64,000 nucleotides of DNA from Flagellimonas sp. HMM57. Lineage in GTDB: Bacteria; Bacteroidota; Bacteroidia; Flavobacteriales; Flavobacteriaceae. The translations under genes and the position numbers were made by a program. The stretch covers positions 1,240,001 to 1,304,000 of the forward strand of contig NZ_CP090004.1 in NCBI RefSeq assembly GCF_021390175.1, read 5' to 3'. The notes below the pieces were generated by a model, which worked only from the letters and a program-made list of their open reading frames with translations, did no database searches and was not told where the DNA came from. Shown here one piece after another: positions 43,690 through 52,619 of this stretch (position 1 is its first letter; the number at the start of each line of letters is the position of its first letter).

Positions 43690-44112
43690 ATGAAAAACAT
43701 ATTGGTCCTTTGTACAGGAAACTCATGTAGAAGCCAAATGGCACATGGGTATTTGAATTATTTTCAAGACGCCTTGGCAAACGTTTACAGTGCGGGCATA
43801 GAAACACACGGATTAAATCCTGGTGCGGTCGCCATAATGAAGGAGGATGGAATAGATATTTCGTCGCATACCTCTAACCATGTGGATGAATACAATGGAA
43901 TAGCATGGGACTTCATTATCACGGTTTGTGACCATGCAAAGGAAAACTGCCCTTTTATCCCCGCAGAAAATGCTGAAAGAATACATCATAACTTTTTTGA
44001 TCCTTCAAAAGTGATAGGAACAGAAGGCAAAAAACATGAAGCATTTCTAAAGGCCAGAAACGAAATCAAAGAGTTTTGTCAGGACTTTATAAAAGAAGAA
44101 TTGTTGAACTAG
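43690..44112 (+). CDS. arsC: Arsenate reductase, LMW-PTPase (thioredoxin-coupled) type
   Basis: Reduces As(V) to As(III). 'VLCTGNSCRSQMAHGYLNYF' is the phosphatase P-loop with nucleophilic Cys (residue 8), and 'CDHAKENCPFIP' holds the two cysteines of the disulfide relay, as in the Staphylococcus aureus pI258 type. 'HHNFFDPSKVIG' is the usual catalytic-Asp loop variant. Length 140 aa is normal. It ends the ars operon. The next gene is on the opposite strand, so no arsB or acr3 follows in this operon. Confidence 0.92.
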   Translation: MKNILVLCTGNSCRSQMAHGYLNYFQDALANVYSAGIETHGLNPGAVAIMKEDGIDISSHTSNHVDEYNGIAWDFIITVCDHAKENCPFIPAENAERIHHNFFDPSKVIGTEGKKHEAFLKARNEIKEFCQDFIKEELLN

Positions 44113-44129
44113 GATCTGGTAAGTCTTGT

Positions 44130-45950
44130 TCAGTATGTGGCAGTTGGATTATTTCCTTCTGCCATTTTTTGTTCCAATTCCGCTTGAAATTCTTCCATTA
44201 CAGGCTTAACAGTGCTCTCGGGCAAATCAGCAATTTTAATATACATCAATCCATCGACCGAATTGTTGAACAACGGGTCAACATTAAAAGCAACCACTTT
44301 TGCATTTTGTTTGATATACTTTTTAATCAAAACGGGCAAACGAAGGCTTCCAGGTTCTACTTCGTTGATGAGTTTATCAAATTTGTTTAAATCAGCCTGG
44401 GTCTCATCAAAAATAAATTCTTTGTCCGCATCCTTCAATTTGACCTTAAATTCCTTTTTGGGATGAACATATTGAGCCACATATGGGTCCCAGTAGTTTG
44501 ATTTCATAAACTCGATCATCAAAGATTTTGAGAAATTGGAGAACTGATTACTAATACTTACCCCGCCAATCAAATATTTATGCTCGGGATGCCGTAGGGT
44601 CGTATGCACAATACCCTTCCAAAGTAAAAATAGGGGCATTGGCTTTTGTTGATATTCTTTTACGATGTAAGCCCTCCCCATTTCAATGGACTTTTCCATC
44701 ATTCCATGCAACTCTGGCTCAAAACGGAACAGGTCCTGAAGATAAAATCCATCTATTCCATACTGTTTAAAAATTTGCGAACCAAGCCCCATTCGGTATG
44801 CGCCAACTATGGCCTTGTCTTCATCGTCCCAAAGAAAAAGATGGTGGTAATAGGAATCAAAATCATCCAAATCGATAGCGTTGTTGGTCCCCTCCCCAAC
44901 TTCCCTGAACGTTATTTCCCGTTGCCTTCCGATTTCATTCAAAATAAAGGGCATGTCTTTCTGTTGAGCTAAGTAAACTTCATAATTCTTGCTCTGTAAC
45001 ATCCTACAGCCCTTCTCACGTAGTTTTTCTATTTCTCCTTCCAAAACGGCAGCACTTACTGCAGTTGCTATCTTTTTTGGCGTCTTAGGGATTTTTAATG
45101 TAGTAGGCACTTTGTCTATTAAGCGCTCTTTTTCAAAGGCATTTGCAAGCAAGTATGTCTTTTTTCGTAACAAATCTGTAAAAGACTCCAAGGTTTCTTC
45201 TTCTTTCTGTGCACTTACGGCTATGGGCTGTCCAATCCTTACCTTGATGGGTCGCGTACTTTGGGAAGTAAGTTCCGATGGGAGTTTTGCTGTTCTGAAG
45301 ACATCGTTCAGTTTGGACAATCTGTAAAAAAGTCTACTATTTCGTGCATGAAAATAAATGGGCACAACCGGTACCTCAGCTTTTCGTATCAACTTTAGTG
45401 CAGCTTCTTCCCAAGGCTTGTCAACGACCAACTTTCCATCCCTATAGGTCGATACTTCCCCGGCAGGAAAAATGCCCAGTGGGTGTCCTTCCCTTAAATG
45501 CAACAGTGCGTTCTTAAATCCCATGACACTGCTCTTTACATCCTTATGGTTTTCGAACGGATTCACTGGCATTATATAAGGTTTCAGTGGCTCAATACGG
45601 TGCAGCAAAAAATTGGCTATAATCTTAAAGTCCTCTCGCTCTTGAAGCATCAATTTTAGCAGCAGTACGCCGTCTATTCCTCCTAAAGGGTGATTGCTGA
45701 TGGTAATATAGGGACCGTCTTTGGGAAGGCGCTTCAAATCCTCTTCCGGTATATCAAAATCAATTTCGTAGTGGTCCAAGATAGTATCAAGGAACGCTCT
45801 GCCAGGAAGCGATTTATTCTTATTGTAAAAGTGGTTTATAGAAGTGATTTTGGTGGCCAACATTAACAGCCAACCCACAAAGGTTCCCAAAAATCCGTAT
45901 TTGTCCAGATGAATGACTTTTGCTACCTCTTTCGCAGAAACCAACCCCAT
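44130..45950 (-). CDS. olsF: Two-domain aminolipid acyltransferase (OlsF-type; PlsC + OlsB/GNAT-like)
   Basis: Residues about 60-270 are a lysophospholipid acyltransferase (PlsC) domain with the HxxxxD motif in 'ISNHPLGGIDGVLLLKL' and 'GIFPAGEVSTYRDGK'. Residues about 315-510 are a hemolysin-like N-acyltransferase (OlsB) domain: 'FILNEIGRQREITFREVGEGT', 'DDFDSYYHHLFLWDDEDK', 'GAYRMGLGSQIFKQYGIDGF'. The same fusion, OlsF, makes ornithine-type lipids in Serratia and Flavobacterium johnsoniae: the C-terminal half N-acylates the amino acid and the N-terminal half O-acylates the lyso product. It could equally make glycine- or lysine-type lipids. Length (606 aa) fits. Confidence 0.85.
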   Translation of the reverse strand: MGLVSAKEVAKVIHLDKYGFLGTFVGWLLMLATKITSINHFYNKNKSLPGRAFLDTILDHYEIDFDIPEEDLKRLPKDGPYITISNHPLGGIDGVLLLKLMLQEREDFKIIANFLLHRIEPLKPYIMPVNPFENHKDVKSSVMGFKNALLHLREGHPLGIFPAGEVSTYRDGKLVVDKPWEEAALKLIRKAEVPVVPIYFHARNSRLFYRLSKLNDVFRTAKLPSELTSQSTRPIKVRIGQPIAVSAQKEEETLESFTDLLRKKTYLLANAFEKERLIDKVPTTLKIPKTPKKIATAVSAAVLEGEIEKLREKGCRMLQSKNYEVYLAQQKDMPFILNEIGRQREITFREVGEGTNNAIDLDDFDSYYHHLFLWDDEDKAIVGAYRMGLGSQIFKQYGIDGFYLQDLFRFEPELHGMMEKSIEMGRAYIVKEYQQKPMPLFLLWKGIVHTTLRHPEHKYLIGGVSISNQFSNFSKSLMIEFMKSNYWDPYVAQYVHPKKEFKVKLKDADKEFIFDETQADLNKFDKLINEVEPGSLRLPVLIKKYIKQNAKVVAFNVDPLFNNSVDGLMYIKIADLPESTVKPVMEEFQAELEQKMAEGNNPTATY

Positions 45951-46025
45951 ATTTTATTAATTAGGTAACTGTAAAGATAGAAAAATACCCTAATTGGACT
46001 TTCTGGCAAAAAATGATTTTAGGTT

Positions 46026-47276
46026 TTATTTTACAACAAGCTGCACAGTTTCCCTACCACGCTGTTCCACAAGGACCAACCTTCCGTTTTGAAGTGATTT
46101 TACCGCCTTATCATTAAAATGTCTGATTGTGTAGAGTGAAACATCTTCATGACATACGACTTTGAACTTGCGCTTCAACTCGTCTAGCATAGCCTGTAGA
46201 CCATTGAATTTGTTGTCCAAACAAACAGAGAAACTTATAGCCGAGTTCTGAATCAAATCTACCTTCATCCTATGGTGGTGGAACAGTTTGAATATTTCAC
46301 TGATATTATCCTCCATGATAAACGAAAAGTCCAAAGAGGATAATTTTATGAGCACTTGGTTCTTTTTTACGATGAAACAAGGTACTTCAGGAGATATTCC
46401 TTTTCCCTTTGCAACCCTAGTTCCATCCTGTGTAGGATTAAGAAAGGATTTTACATGAAGTGGAATCTCTTTTCTTTGCAAGGGCTGTAACGTTTTTGGG
46501 TGAATCACGGAAGCTCCGTAAAAAGCCAATTCTATAGCCTCCCGATATGAAATCTCATCGAGCAGTTGGGTTTCTTTAAAATTTCTGGGATCTGCATTCA
46601 AGACACCTGGGACGTCCTTCCAAATCGTGACCGAATCCGCATTGAGGCAATACGCTAAAATAGCGGCCGTATAATCCGACCCCTCCCTGCCCAAAGTTGT
46701 GGTGAAATTGTTATCATCGCTTCCCAAAAAACCTTGGGTAATGTTCAACTGGGATACATCGATTCTGGTGGAGATCTCTTTTTGGGTACGTTCCCAATTT
46801 ACGGAGGCATCCCTGTACGTATTGTCCGTTTTAATCAAATTACGGACATCTTGCCATGTGTTCGATATGCCCACTTCCTTAAAATACTCACTGACTATTG
46901 TAGTGGATATAAGTTCACCATAACCAACAACTTGGTCGTATACAAAAGCATATTTGGGTGACTTGTTCCAGGTCAAAAAACCTTTTACCTCTTCAAAAAG
47001 CAATTTCACTTTTCCATAAACCGGGTGACTTTTGTTTTCAAATAAATCGACTAAAATACTTTCGTGGTAATCAATGACCTCCTGTAGAGATGAAGATATC
47101 GTTTTCTTGTCCTCAAAATAGGAAGCTACCACTTTTTCCATAGCATTGGTCGTTTTTCCCATTGCGGAAATCACGACCAACGTATTTTCATGACCTACTT
47201 GTTGCAGAACATTCACAATATTTTTTACCCCATTAGCATCTTTTGCAGATGCGCCGCCAAACTTAAAAACTCTCAT
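46026..47276 (-). CDS. lysC: Aspartate kinase
   Basis: First step of Lys/Thr/Met synthesis, phosphorylating aspartate. The N-terminal 'MRVFKFGGASAKDANGVKN' carries the KFGG phosphate loop, although the usual T of KFGGT is A. 'TTLGREGSDYTAAILAYCL' and 'VTIWKDVPGVLNADPR' complete the active site. ACT-like domains follow (about 300-416, 'LIKLSSLDFSFIMEDNISEI', 'ISFSVCLDNKF'). It is monofunctional, with no homoserine dehydrogenase domain. It lies on the minus strand, about 30 bases beyond a GNAT gene in the same direction. Confidence 0.9.
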   Translation of the reverse strand: MRVFKFGGASAKDANGVKNIVNVLQQVGHENTLVVISAMGKTTNAMEKVVASYFEDKKTISSSLQEVIDYHESILVDLFENKSHPVYGKVKLLFEEVKGFLTWNKSPKYAFVYDQVVGYGELISTTIVSEYFKEVGISNTWQDVRNLIKTDNTYRDASVNWERTQKEISTRIDVSQLNITQGFLGSDDNNFTTTLGREGSDYTAAILAYCLNADSVTIWKDVPGVLNADPRNFKETQLLDEISYREAIELAFYGASVIHPKTLQPLQRKEIPLHVKSFLNPTQDGTRVAKGKGISPEVPCFIVKKNQVLIKLSSLDFSFIMEDNISEIFKLFHHHRMKVDLIQNSAISFSVCLDNKFNGLQAMLDELKRKFKVVCHEDVSLYTIRHFNDKAVKSLQNGRLVLVEQRGRETVQLVVK

Positions 47277-47307
47277 GTATTTTATAGTTCTATTTACTTA
47301 AGACAAC

Positions 47308-47790
47308 TCATCGAATGTTGTCTATATAATTTTTGATTCCTTTCTCGTCCAACTGCACAACATCCCAATCCCGCATAACATTTGCCCCCTGTTTTTCATA
47401 AAATTTTATTGCAGGTTCATTCCAATCCAACACTTCCCAACAGATGCGTTTTACACCTAGAGTGTGCCCATATTTTACCACCTCATCTAACAGTGCTGTT
47501 CCCAAACCACTTCCTCGCATAGCTTCAGACACGATTAAATCCTCCAAATGAATCACGGGCCCTTTCCAGGTTGAATATCTTGGGTATACTAACGCAATAC
47601 CCACAATATTCCCATCTTTCTCGGCAACAAAACAATGAAAAAGCTTTTTATCCCCAAACCCATCTTTAATTAAATCTGCCTTGGTGACTTCAACCGCATT
47701 GGACTCTTTTTCAAAATCGGCCAATTCTTGCACAAGTGCCAAGACTTGCCCCATATCTCCTTCTTGTGCTTCTCTGATTAAATGATTCAT
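47308..47790 (-). CDS. GNAT N-acetyltransferase, diamine/spermidine-acetyltransferase type
   Basis: 160 residues from the ATG at 47790 (open to 47811, less likely). '[26 protein letters not shown]', '[38 protein letters not shown]' (split over residues 48-90), the acetyl-CoA loop '[14 protein letters not shown]' and '[20 protein letters not shown]' match the SAT1-like small N-acetyltransferases. The true substrate in flavobacteria is unknown. It is transcribed with aspartate kinase and divergently from fbp. Confidence 0.85.
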   Translation of the reverse strand: MNHLIREAQEGDMGQVLALVQELADFEKESNAVEVTKADLIKDGFGDKKLFHCFVAEKDGNIVGIALVYPRYSTWKGPVIHLEDLIVSEAMRGSGLGTALLDEVVKYGHTLGVKRICWEVLDWNEPAIKFYEKQGANVMRDWDVVQLDEKGIKNYIDNIR

Positions 47791-47901
47791 ATTGTTACAA
47801 ATAAAACTCAAAGTTATAAATTTAAAATACTTTACATCGTCGAAAACGATGTAGTATCACAAAATACCCGATATTTGTCAGCAAATAAAACACCTGCCCA
47901 T

Positions 47902-48909
47902 ATGGACAAAAAAACCATGACCCTTGGAGAGTTCATTATCGAAAACCAAGACTCCTTTCAATACACCTCAGGCGAATTATCAAGGCTCTTAAATGGTCTA
48001 CGATTAGCTGCTAAAGTTGTTAATCACGAAGTGAACAAGGCAGGTCTGGTAGACATCATTGGTGCTGCCGGAGACACCAATATCCAAGGAGAGAACCAGC
48101 AGAAGCTGGATGTCATGGCCAATGAAAAATTCATACAAACATTGTCCAAACGTGAGATTGTTTGCGGTATTGCCTCAGAAGAAGAGGATGATTTTATAAG
48201 TATTAACAGCTTTGACAAACAGCATCAAAACAAATACATTGTATTGATAGATCCCTTGGACGGTTCCTCAAACATTGATGTAAACGTATCCGTAGGAACC
48301 ATTTTTTCGATTTATAGGAGAATTACACCAGTGGGAACACCCGTTACCATTAAAGATTTTCTCCAGCCTGGGAGAAACCAAGTTGCTGCGGGCTACATCG
48401 TTTATGGTACCTCTACAATGCTTGTGTACACTACGGGTGACGGTGTAAATGGCTTTACCTTGAATCCAGCTCTGGGAACCTTTTACCTTTCCCACCCAGA
48501 CATGGAATTCCCGGAACAGGGGAAAATCTATTCCGTGAACGAGGGCAACTATATACATTTTCCACAAGGCGTAAAGGATTATATCAAATATTGCCAAGAA
48601 GAGGAAGACGATAGACCCTATACTTCAAGATATATAGGCTCATTGGTATCGGATTTCCACAGAAACATGATAAAAGGCGGCATATACCTATATCCAAAAA
48701 GCAGCAAGGCCGAAGAAGGCAAACTTCGCCTGCTTTACGAGTGCAACCCTATGGCCTTTTTAGCGGAACAGGCCAATGGTAAGGCAAGCGATGGATTCAC
48801 ACCTATTATGGATATTGAGCCTAAAGAATTGCACCAACGCGTACCTTTCTTCTGCGGAAGTAAAAAAATGGTGGAAAAAGCCGAGGAATTTATGGCGCTC
48901 AGAAGCTAG
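47902..48909 (+). CDS. fbp: Fructose-1,6-bisphosphatase, class I
   Basis: Gluconeogenic enzyme. From the ATG at 47902 it has 335 residues: '[13 protein letters not shown]', then '[12 protein letters not shown]' and '[25 protein letters not shown]' (the inositol-phosphatase metal site DPLDGSSN), and 'YRYIGS'-like sequence '[20 protein letters not shown]'. The upstream frame (to 47782) overlaps the divergent GNAT gene and is not needed. Its stop TAG shares the palindrome CTAG with the stop of the convergent TerB-like gene. Confidence 0.95.
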   Translation: MDKKTMTLGEFIIENQDSFQYTSGELSRLLNGLRLAAKVVNHEVNKAGLVDIIGAAGDTNIQGENQQKLDVMANEKFIQTLSKREIVCGIASEEEDDFISINSFDKQHQNKYIVLIDPLDGSSNIDVNVSVGTIFSIYRRITPVGTPVTIKDFLQPGRNQVAAGYIVYGTSTMLVYTTGDGVNGFTLNPALGTFYLSHPDMEFPEQGKIYSVNEGNYIHFPQGVKDYIKYCQEEEDDRPYTSRYIGSLVSDFHRNMIKGGIYLYPKSSKAEEGKLRLLYECNPMAFLAEQANGKASDGFTPIMDIEPKELHQRVPFFCGSKKMVEKAEEFMALRS

Positions 48910-49328
48910 TGTTCCAGAACGTATTGGTAGGCCTCAAAAGATATCTTGCCTTCAAAAATGTCGAACGATTTTTTTATGATCCATTCCGCATCTTTGGCAG
49001 GATAACCCAAGGCAACGGCATATTTTTCAATCAATTTTACCTGATCATCATCAATCGTATGGTCTGCAAATGCCATTTGGAAAAATTCAAAAAGCCGCTT
49101 TAATCTTTTCTCACCGCTATGGGGCGTCTCGATCGGATACTTGTTTTCCTTTTTCATTACCTCTTTGTATTCGGCATCGGTAATGTTCAATTTAAAGGCG
49201 AACCTATCAAGAACAGCTTTTTCTTTGGGATTTACTTCCCCATCAACGGCAGCTAAAGAAGCTAAGGTTGCAAAATGTGCAAGATTTTTTCGCTTTTCCC
49301 CGTGCTCGTAGAGATCAATAATTGGCAT
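48906..49328 (-). CDS. TerB-like protein
   Basis: 140 residues, all alpha: '[31 protein letters not shown]' with the TerB Asp-Gly-Glu ('AAVDGEVN'), then '[29 protein letters not shown]'. TerB domains bind metals at acidic pairs and occur in tellurite/stress-response and membrane-linked systems. Stand-alone small TerB proteins have no proven role. It overlaps the fbp stop tail to tail. Confidence 0.75.
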   Translation of the reverse strand: MPIIDLYEHGEKRKNLAHFATLASLAAVDGEVNPKEKAVLDRFAFKLNITDAEYKEVMKKENKYPIETPHSGEKRLKRLFEFFQMAFADHTIDDDQVKLIEKYAVALGYPAKDAEWIIKKSFDIFEGKISFEAYQYVLEH

Positions 49329-49400
49329 ATGTTAAAATTTTTCTGCGCAAATATAATTCTTTTTAAAAGCATCCATCAATAAGGCCGTTTATTATTTTGG

Positions 49401-49501
49401 CGTTTCCCAAACCCTTGTTTTGGGTCGCGCTATCCGTTACAAAGCCTCGGGCATTTGCAATGCCCTGTGTGTTTTTCACTGCTATCGCTAACGCGGGCTA
49501 T
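49401..49501. repeat. Complex structured repeat, family B (about 100 bp)
   Basis: The unit runs from a cccaaa/tttggg hairpin (about 49406-49424) through ggtcgcgctatccg (49423-49436), an inner perfect hairpin gggcat/atgccc (49449-49454 and 49460-49465), to ctatcgctaacgcggg (49482-49497). The ends gcgctatc and ctatcgctaacgc are related inverted elements. No coding sequence is present. It is GC-rich compared with flanking DNA, fills the gap between the TerB-like gene and the repair island, and may carry or influence the promoter of the exonuclease gene. Confidence 0.65.
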
Positions 49502-49505
49502 TTTT

Positions 49506-49513
49506 TAAATTTG
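49506..49513 (+). promoter_or_regulatory. Candidate -7 box (TAAATTTG) of the DNA-repair island
   Basis: TAAATTTG followed by TAAATT lies 16 bases upstream of the exonuclease ATG and directly after the family B repeat. Any -33 element would lie inside that repeat; I see no clear TTTG there. Confidence 0.5.
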
Positions 49514-49528
49514 TAAATTAACACTGCT

Positions 49529-50557
49529 ATGAAAACTCCTCTTTTACAATTCACCGACCGCGGAATTTATTGCCATGCGGCCAATGTTTATCTAGACCCA
49601 TGGAAACCCGTGGACAAAGCCATTATTTCCCATGGTCATGCAGACCACAGCCGTTGGGGGCATAGAAAATATATTACCCACCATCGCAATGTACCCATTG
49701 TAAGACATCGATTGGGAGAAATAAATATTACGGGAAAAGAGTGGGGTGAAACATTTACTATACAAGGAGTCAAATTCAGTTTACATCCTGCAGGCCATAT
49801 TGTAGGTTCATCACAGATACGTGTAGAGCATAAGGGAGAAATTTGGGTTTTTACAGGTGACTATAAAATTGAAGATGATGGGTTGACCACTCCATACGAA
49901 TCCATAAAATGTCATACGTTCATTACCGAGTGTACCTTTGGCTTACCTGCATTCTTGTGGACGCCCCAAAAGGAAGTTTTTGAAAACATCAACAACTGGT
50001 GGGCACAAAATAAGGCGGAAGGTAATACCTCGATTCTATTCGGATACGCTTTAGGAAAAGCACAGAGATTGTTGAAACACCTAGATCCATCAATCGGAAA
50101 AATCTACACGCATGGAGCAGTAGAAAACATGACCCAGGTATTACGTTCCCTAGTCGATTTTCCCGAAACAGAATTGATTACACGAGATACTAAAAAAGAG
50201 GATATCAAAGGAAATATCGTCATCGCCCCACCTTCGGCGCACGGCAGCACATGGATTCGTAAAATGGTACCCTATGTCACAGCTTCCGCAAGCGGTTGGA
50301 TGGCCTTCCGTGGTGCGCGTCGCAGACGCGCCATCGATAAAGGATTTGTATTGAGCGACCATTGCGATTGGCCCGGATTGCTAAGTGCCATAAAAGACAC
50401 AGGAGCCGAAAAGATTATCTGCACCCATGGTTACACCGAAATATTTTCAAAATATCTACGTGAGCTTGGGTACGATGCCCGAACGGAAAGTACACAATAT
50501 GAAGGTGAGCTGGCAGAAATAAACACCTCAGAAACTTCAAAAGTTGAGGCCGAATGA
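49529..50557 (+). CDS. Ligase-associated DNA exonuclease (metallo-beta-lactamase fold)
   Basis: 342 residues. The metal site is 'AIISHGHADHSRWG' (HxHxDH) near residue 37, with 'HPAGHIVGSSQIRVEH', 'WVFTGDYKIEDDGLT' and the beta-CASP-like C-terminal region ('LSDHCDWPGLLSAIKDTGAEKIICTHGY'). This family is encoded beside ATP-dependent ligase, Lhr-like helicase and PdeM in a bacterial repair cluster, and an exonuclease or mRNA-3'-end-like nuclease role is inferred. Its TGA overlaps the ligase ATG (ATGA). Confidence 0.9.
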   Translation: MKTPLLQFTDRGIYCHAANVYLDPWKPVDKAIISHGHADHSRWGHRKYITHHRNVPIVRHRLGEINITGKEWGETFTIQGVKFSLHPAGHIVGSSQIRVEHKGEIWVFTGDYKIEDDGLTTPYESIKCHTFITECTFGLPAFLWTPQKEVFENINNWWAQNKAEGNTSILFGYALGKAQRLLKHLDPSIGKIYTHGAVENMTQVLRSLVDFPETELITRDTKKEDIKGNIVIAPPSAHGSTWIRKMVPYVTASASGWMAFRGARRRRAIDKGFVLSDHCDWPGLLSAIKDTGAEKIICTHGYTEIFSKYLRELGYDARTESTQYEGELAEINTSETSKVEAE

Positions 50558-52251
50558 AAGATTTTGCAAACCTCATCAAAGCTCTGGACAGCACCAACAA
50601 AACAAATGCAAAAGTCCAGGCGTTGGCGGACTATTTTCAAAAGGCCTATGTTAAAGACAAGGTCTGGACCATTGCCATACTTTCGCATCGAAGGCCACCA
50701 CGGCCCGTTAACACTACCTTACTTCGTGAATGGGCCGCAGAATTGGCAAGTATCCCATTATGGCTTTTCGAGGAAAGCTACCATATTGTGGGCGACTTGG
50801 CAGAAACCATTGCGCTGGTAATTCCAGCGGGAAAAACATCGACCAAAAAGAGTCTAACAAATTTTTTGGAAGAGATGATTTTGCTAAAACCCAAAACCGA
50901 AGAAGAAAAAAAGAAGTATCTGTTTCGTAACTGGAGCCAACTCAATTATTACGAACGCTTTGTTTTCACCAAGCTGATTACGGGAGGGTTCCGAATCGGG
51001 GTCAGTCAAAAACTAATGACCAAAGCACTTTCAAAAGCAACCGAAATCGACGAAGATGTATTGGCTTACAAACTTATGGGCAATTGGGATCCAAACACCA
51101 TCACTTTTGAAGATTTGATATTAAAAGAAAACGAAAGCGACTATCTCTCCAAACCCTATCCTTTTTATCTGGCATATGCTATTGAAGACGAGGTTTCCGA
51201 ACTGGGTGACGTCAAAGAATGGTCCATTGAGCATAAATGGGATGGTATTCGCTGTCAGGTCATTATTAGGAACGATGAGATTTTTGTTTGGAGTCGTGGT
51301 GAAGAGTTGGTGACGGATAAATATCCGGAATTCCAAACGTTTATTAAGTTGATTCTAAATGGGACAGTTTTAGATGGAGAATTGCTACCCTACCCCAATG
51401 GTGAATTAGGAACTTTTAATGATCTTCAGACACGTATTGGTAGAAAAACAGTTTCCAAAGCTTTGCTACAAAAAACCCCAGTAGTTTTAAAAGTATATGA
51501 TTTACTGGAATGGGAAGGTAAAGATATTAGAACTAGGACCTTTTTGGAGCGCAGGGTGTTATTGGAAAAACTTTATGATACTGTGGTTTCGGCTACGCTC
51601 AACCACCGAAAAGAAGAAATGATCACTGAGCCTTTCGACTCGGTCACTGAGCGGAGTCGAAGTGACCTCCCCCTCCTTCTTTCTAAACGTTTGCAGTTCA
51701 ATACTTGGGACGAAGTAGCCCAAGAACGACAAAAATCCAGAGAAATGCGAAGTGAAGGATTGATGCTTAAAAGAAAAGATTCACACTACCAAGTAGGCCG
51801 TAAAAAAGGGGATTGGTGGAAGTGGAAGGTCGACCCCTTGACCATTGATGCAGTACTTACCTATGCCATGCGTGGCCATGGACGACGAAGCAATCTATTC
51901 ACAGATTATACTTTTGCATTATGGCAAGAAAAGGAAAATGGAGAAAAAGAATTGGTGACTTTTGCAAAGGCCTATTCGGGATTGACAGACGCCGAGTTTC
52001 GGCAAGTGGACGCATGGATAAAGAAAAACACCTTGGAACGTTTTGGTCCCGTACGGAGTGTAACCCCGCACCATGTTTTCGAAATTGCTTTTGAAGGTAT
52101 TGCACTTTCCAAAAGACATAAAAGCGGTGTGGCAACAAGGTTTCCACGTATCTTGCGATGGCGAAAAGACAAAAAGATTGAGGAAGCAAATAGCTTGGAG
52201 GATTTGAAGACATTGATTCCGAGCGCAGTGAAGGAATCCCTTAGTAATTAA
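50554..52251 (+). CDS. ATP-dependent DNA ligase with in-frame repeat insertions
   Basis: Seals nicks using ATP. The N-terminal alpha domain (1-200) is followed by the nucleotidyltransferase core: the nucleophile Lys228 in 'EHKWDGIRCQ', 'WSRGEELVTDKYPEF', 'GTVLDGELLPYPNGELG', 'SEGLMLKRKDSHYQVGRKKG' (motif IV/V) and the OB domain with 'FTDYTFALWQEKENGEKELV'. 565 aa is normal. Residues about 343-371 (DNA 51583-51667) are made of two family A palindromes read through in frame, replacing the short linker between the helix 'LERRVLLEKLYD' and 'LLLSKRLQFNTWDEV'. A third palindrome (52215-52238) encodes part of the extreme C-terminus. The motifs are intact, so activity is likely. Confidence 0.95.
   Translation: MKDFANLIKALDSTNKTNAKVQALADYFQKAYVKDKVWTIAILSHRRPPRPVNTTLLREWAAELASIPLWLFEESYHIVGDLAETIALVIPAGKTSTKKSLTNFLEEMILLKPKTEEEKKKYLFRNWSQLNYYERFVFTKLITGGFRIGVSQKLMTKALSKATEIDEDVLAYKLMGNWDPNTITFEDLILKENESDYLSKPYPFYLAYAIEDEVSELGDVKEWSIEHKWDGIRCQVIIRNDEIFVWSRGEELVTDKYPEFQTFIKLILNGTVLDGELLPYPNGELGTFNDLQTRIGRKTVSKALLQKTPVVLKVYDLLEWEGKDIRTRTFLERRVLLEKLYDTVVSATLNHRKEEMITEPFDSVTERSRSDLPLLLSKRLQFNTWDEVAQERQKSREMRSEGLMLKRKDSHYQVGRKKGDWWKWKVDPLTIDAVLTYAMRGHGRRSNLFTDYTFALWQEKENGEKELVTFAKAYSGLTDAEFRQVDAWIKKNTLERFGPVRSVTPHHVFEIAFEGIALSKRHKSGVATRFPRILRWRKDKKIEEANSLEDLKTLIPSAVKESLSN
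51583..51606. repeat. Palindromic repeat family A, in ligase (forward)
   Basis: Arms gtggtt/aaccac (6 bp, perfect) flank the core tcggctacgctc. It is translated as ...VSATLN... inside the ligase. Confidence 0.75.
51642..51667. repeat. Palindromic repeat family A, in ligase (reverse)
   Basis: Arms ggtcact/agtgacc (7 bp, perfect) flank the core gagcggagtcga. It is translated as VTERSRSD inside the ligase. A partial related unit (tcactgagcctttcgactc) precedes it at about 51624-51642. Confidence 0.8.
52215..52238. repeat. Palindromic repeat family A, at ligase C-terminus
   Basis: Arms gattcc/ggaatc (6 bp, perfect) flank the core gagcgcagtgaa. It encodes the last residues of the ligase (IPSAVKES) just before the stop. 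Confidence 0.7.
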
Positions 52252-52314
52252 ACAAAAAAACAAGGATATTTCAGCATACCCCATTAGTATAAAAAGACTT
52301 AAAACATCAAAGTT

Positions 52315-52611
52315 TTGAAAAAAGGGTATTGCTACATTCTAACCAATAAGAATAAAACCGTGCTATACATTGGGGCAACCAATGATTTACGAAGACGCAC
52401 AAGTGAACATAAGAATGGTAAATATGCAAATTCGTTCACAAAAAGATATAATTGTAATCTATTGGTATATTTTGAAGAATTTGATACGATAAAAGATGCA
52501 TTTGCCAGAGAGAAACAGTTAAAATCAGGCAATAGAAAAAGAAAAGAAGATTTGATAAACTCCATAAATCCAGATTGGAAGGATTTATCTTTGGAATGGA
52601 ATCTTGAATAA
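52315..52611 (+). CDS. GIY-YIG nuclease-family protein
   Basis: 98 residues from TTG 52315: 'KKGYCYILTNKNKTVLYIGATNDLRRRTSEHKNGKYANSFTKRY' (split over residues 2-45) carries the GIY-YIG core as 'YCYIL...LYIG' with the conserved Arg in NDLRRR, and 'FDTIKDAFAREKQLKSGNRKRKEDLI' ends with the usual Glu-Lys helix. These one-domain UvrC-like proteins are common, often mobile, and of unclear role. It interrupts the ligase-helicase order of the repair island, flanked by family A palindromes at 52215 and 52620. Confidence 0.88.
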   Translation: MKKGYCYILTNKNKTVLYIGATNDLRRRTSEHKNGKYANSFTKRYNCNLLVYFEEFDTIKDAFAREKQLKSGNRKRKEDLINSINPDWKDLSLEWNLE

Positions 52612-52619
52612 ATCAGCAG

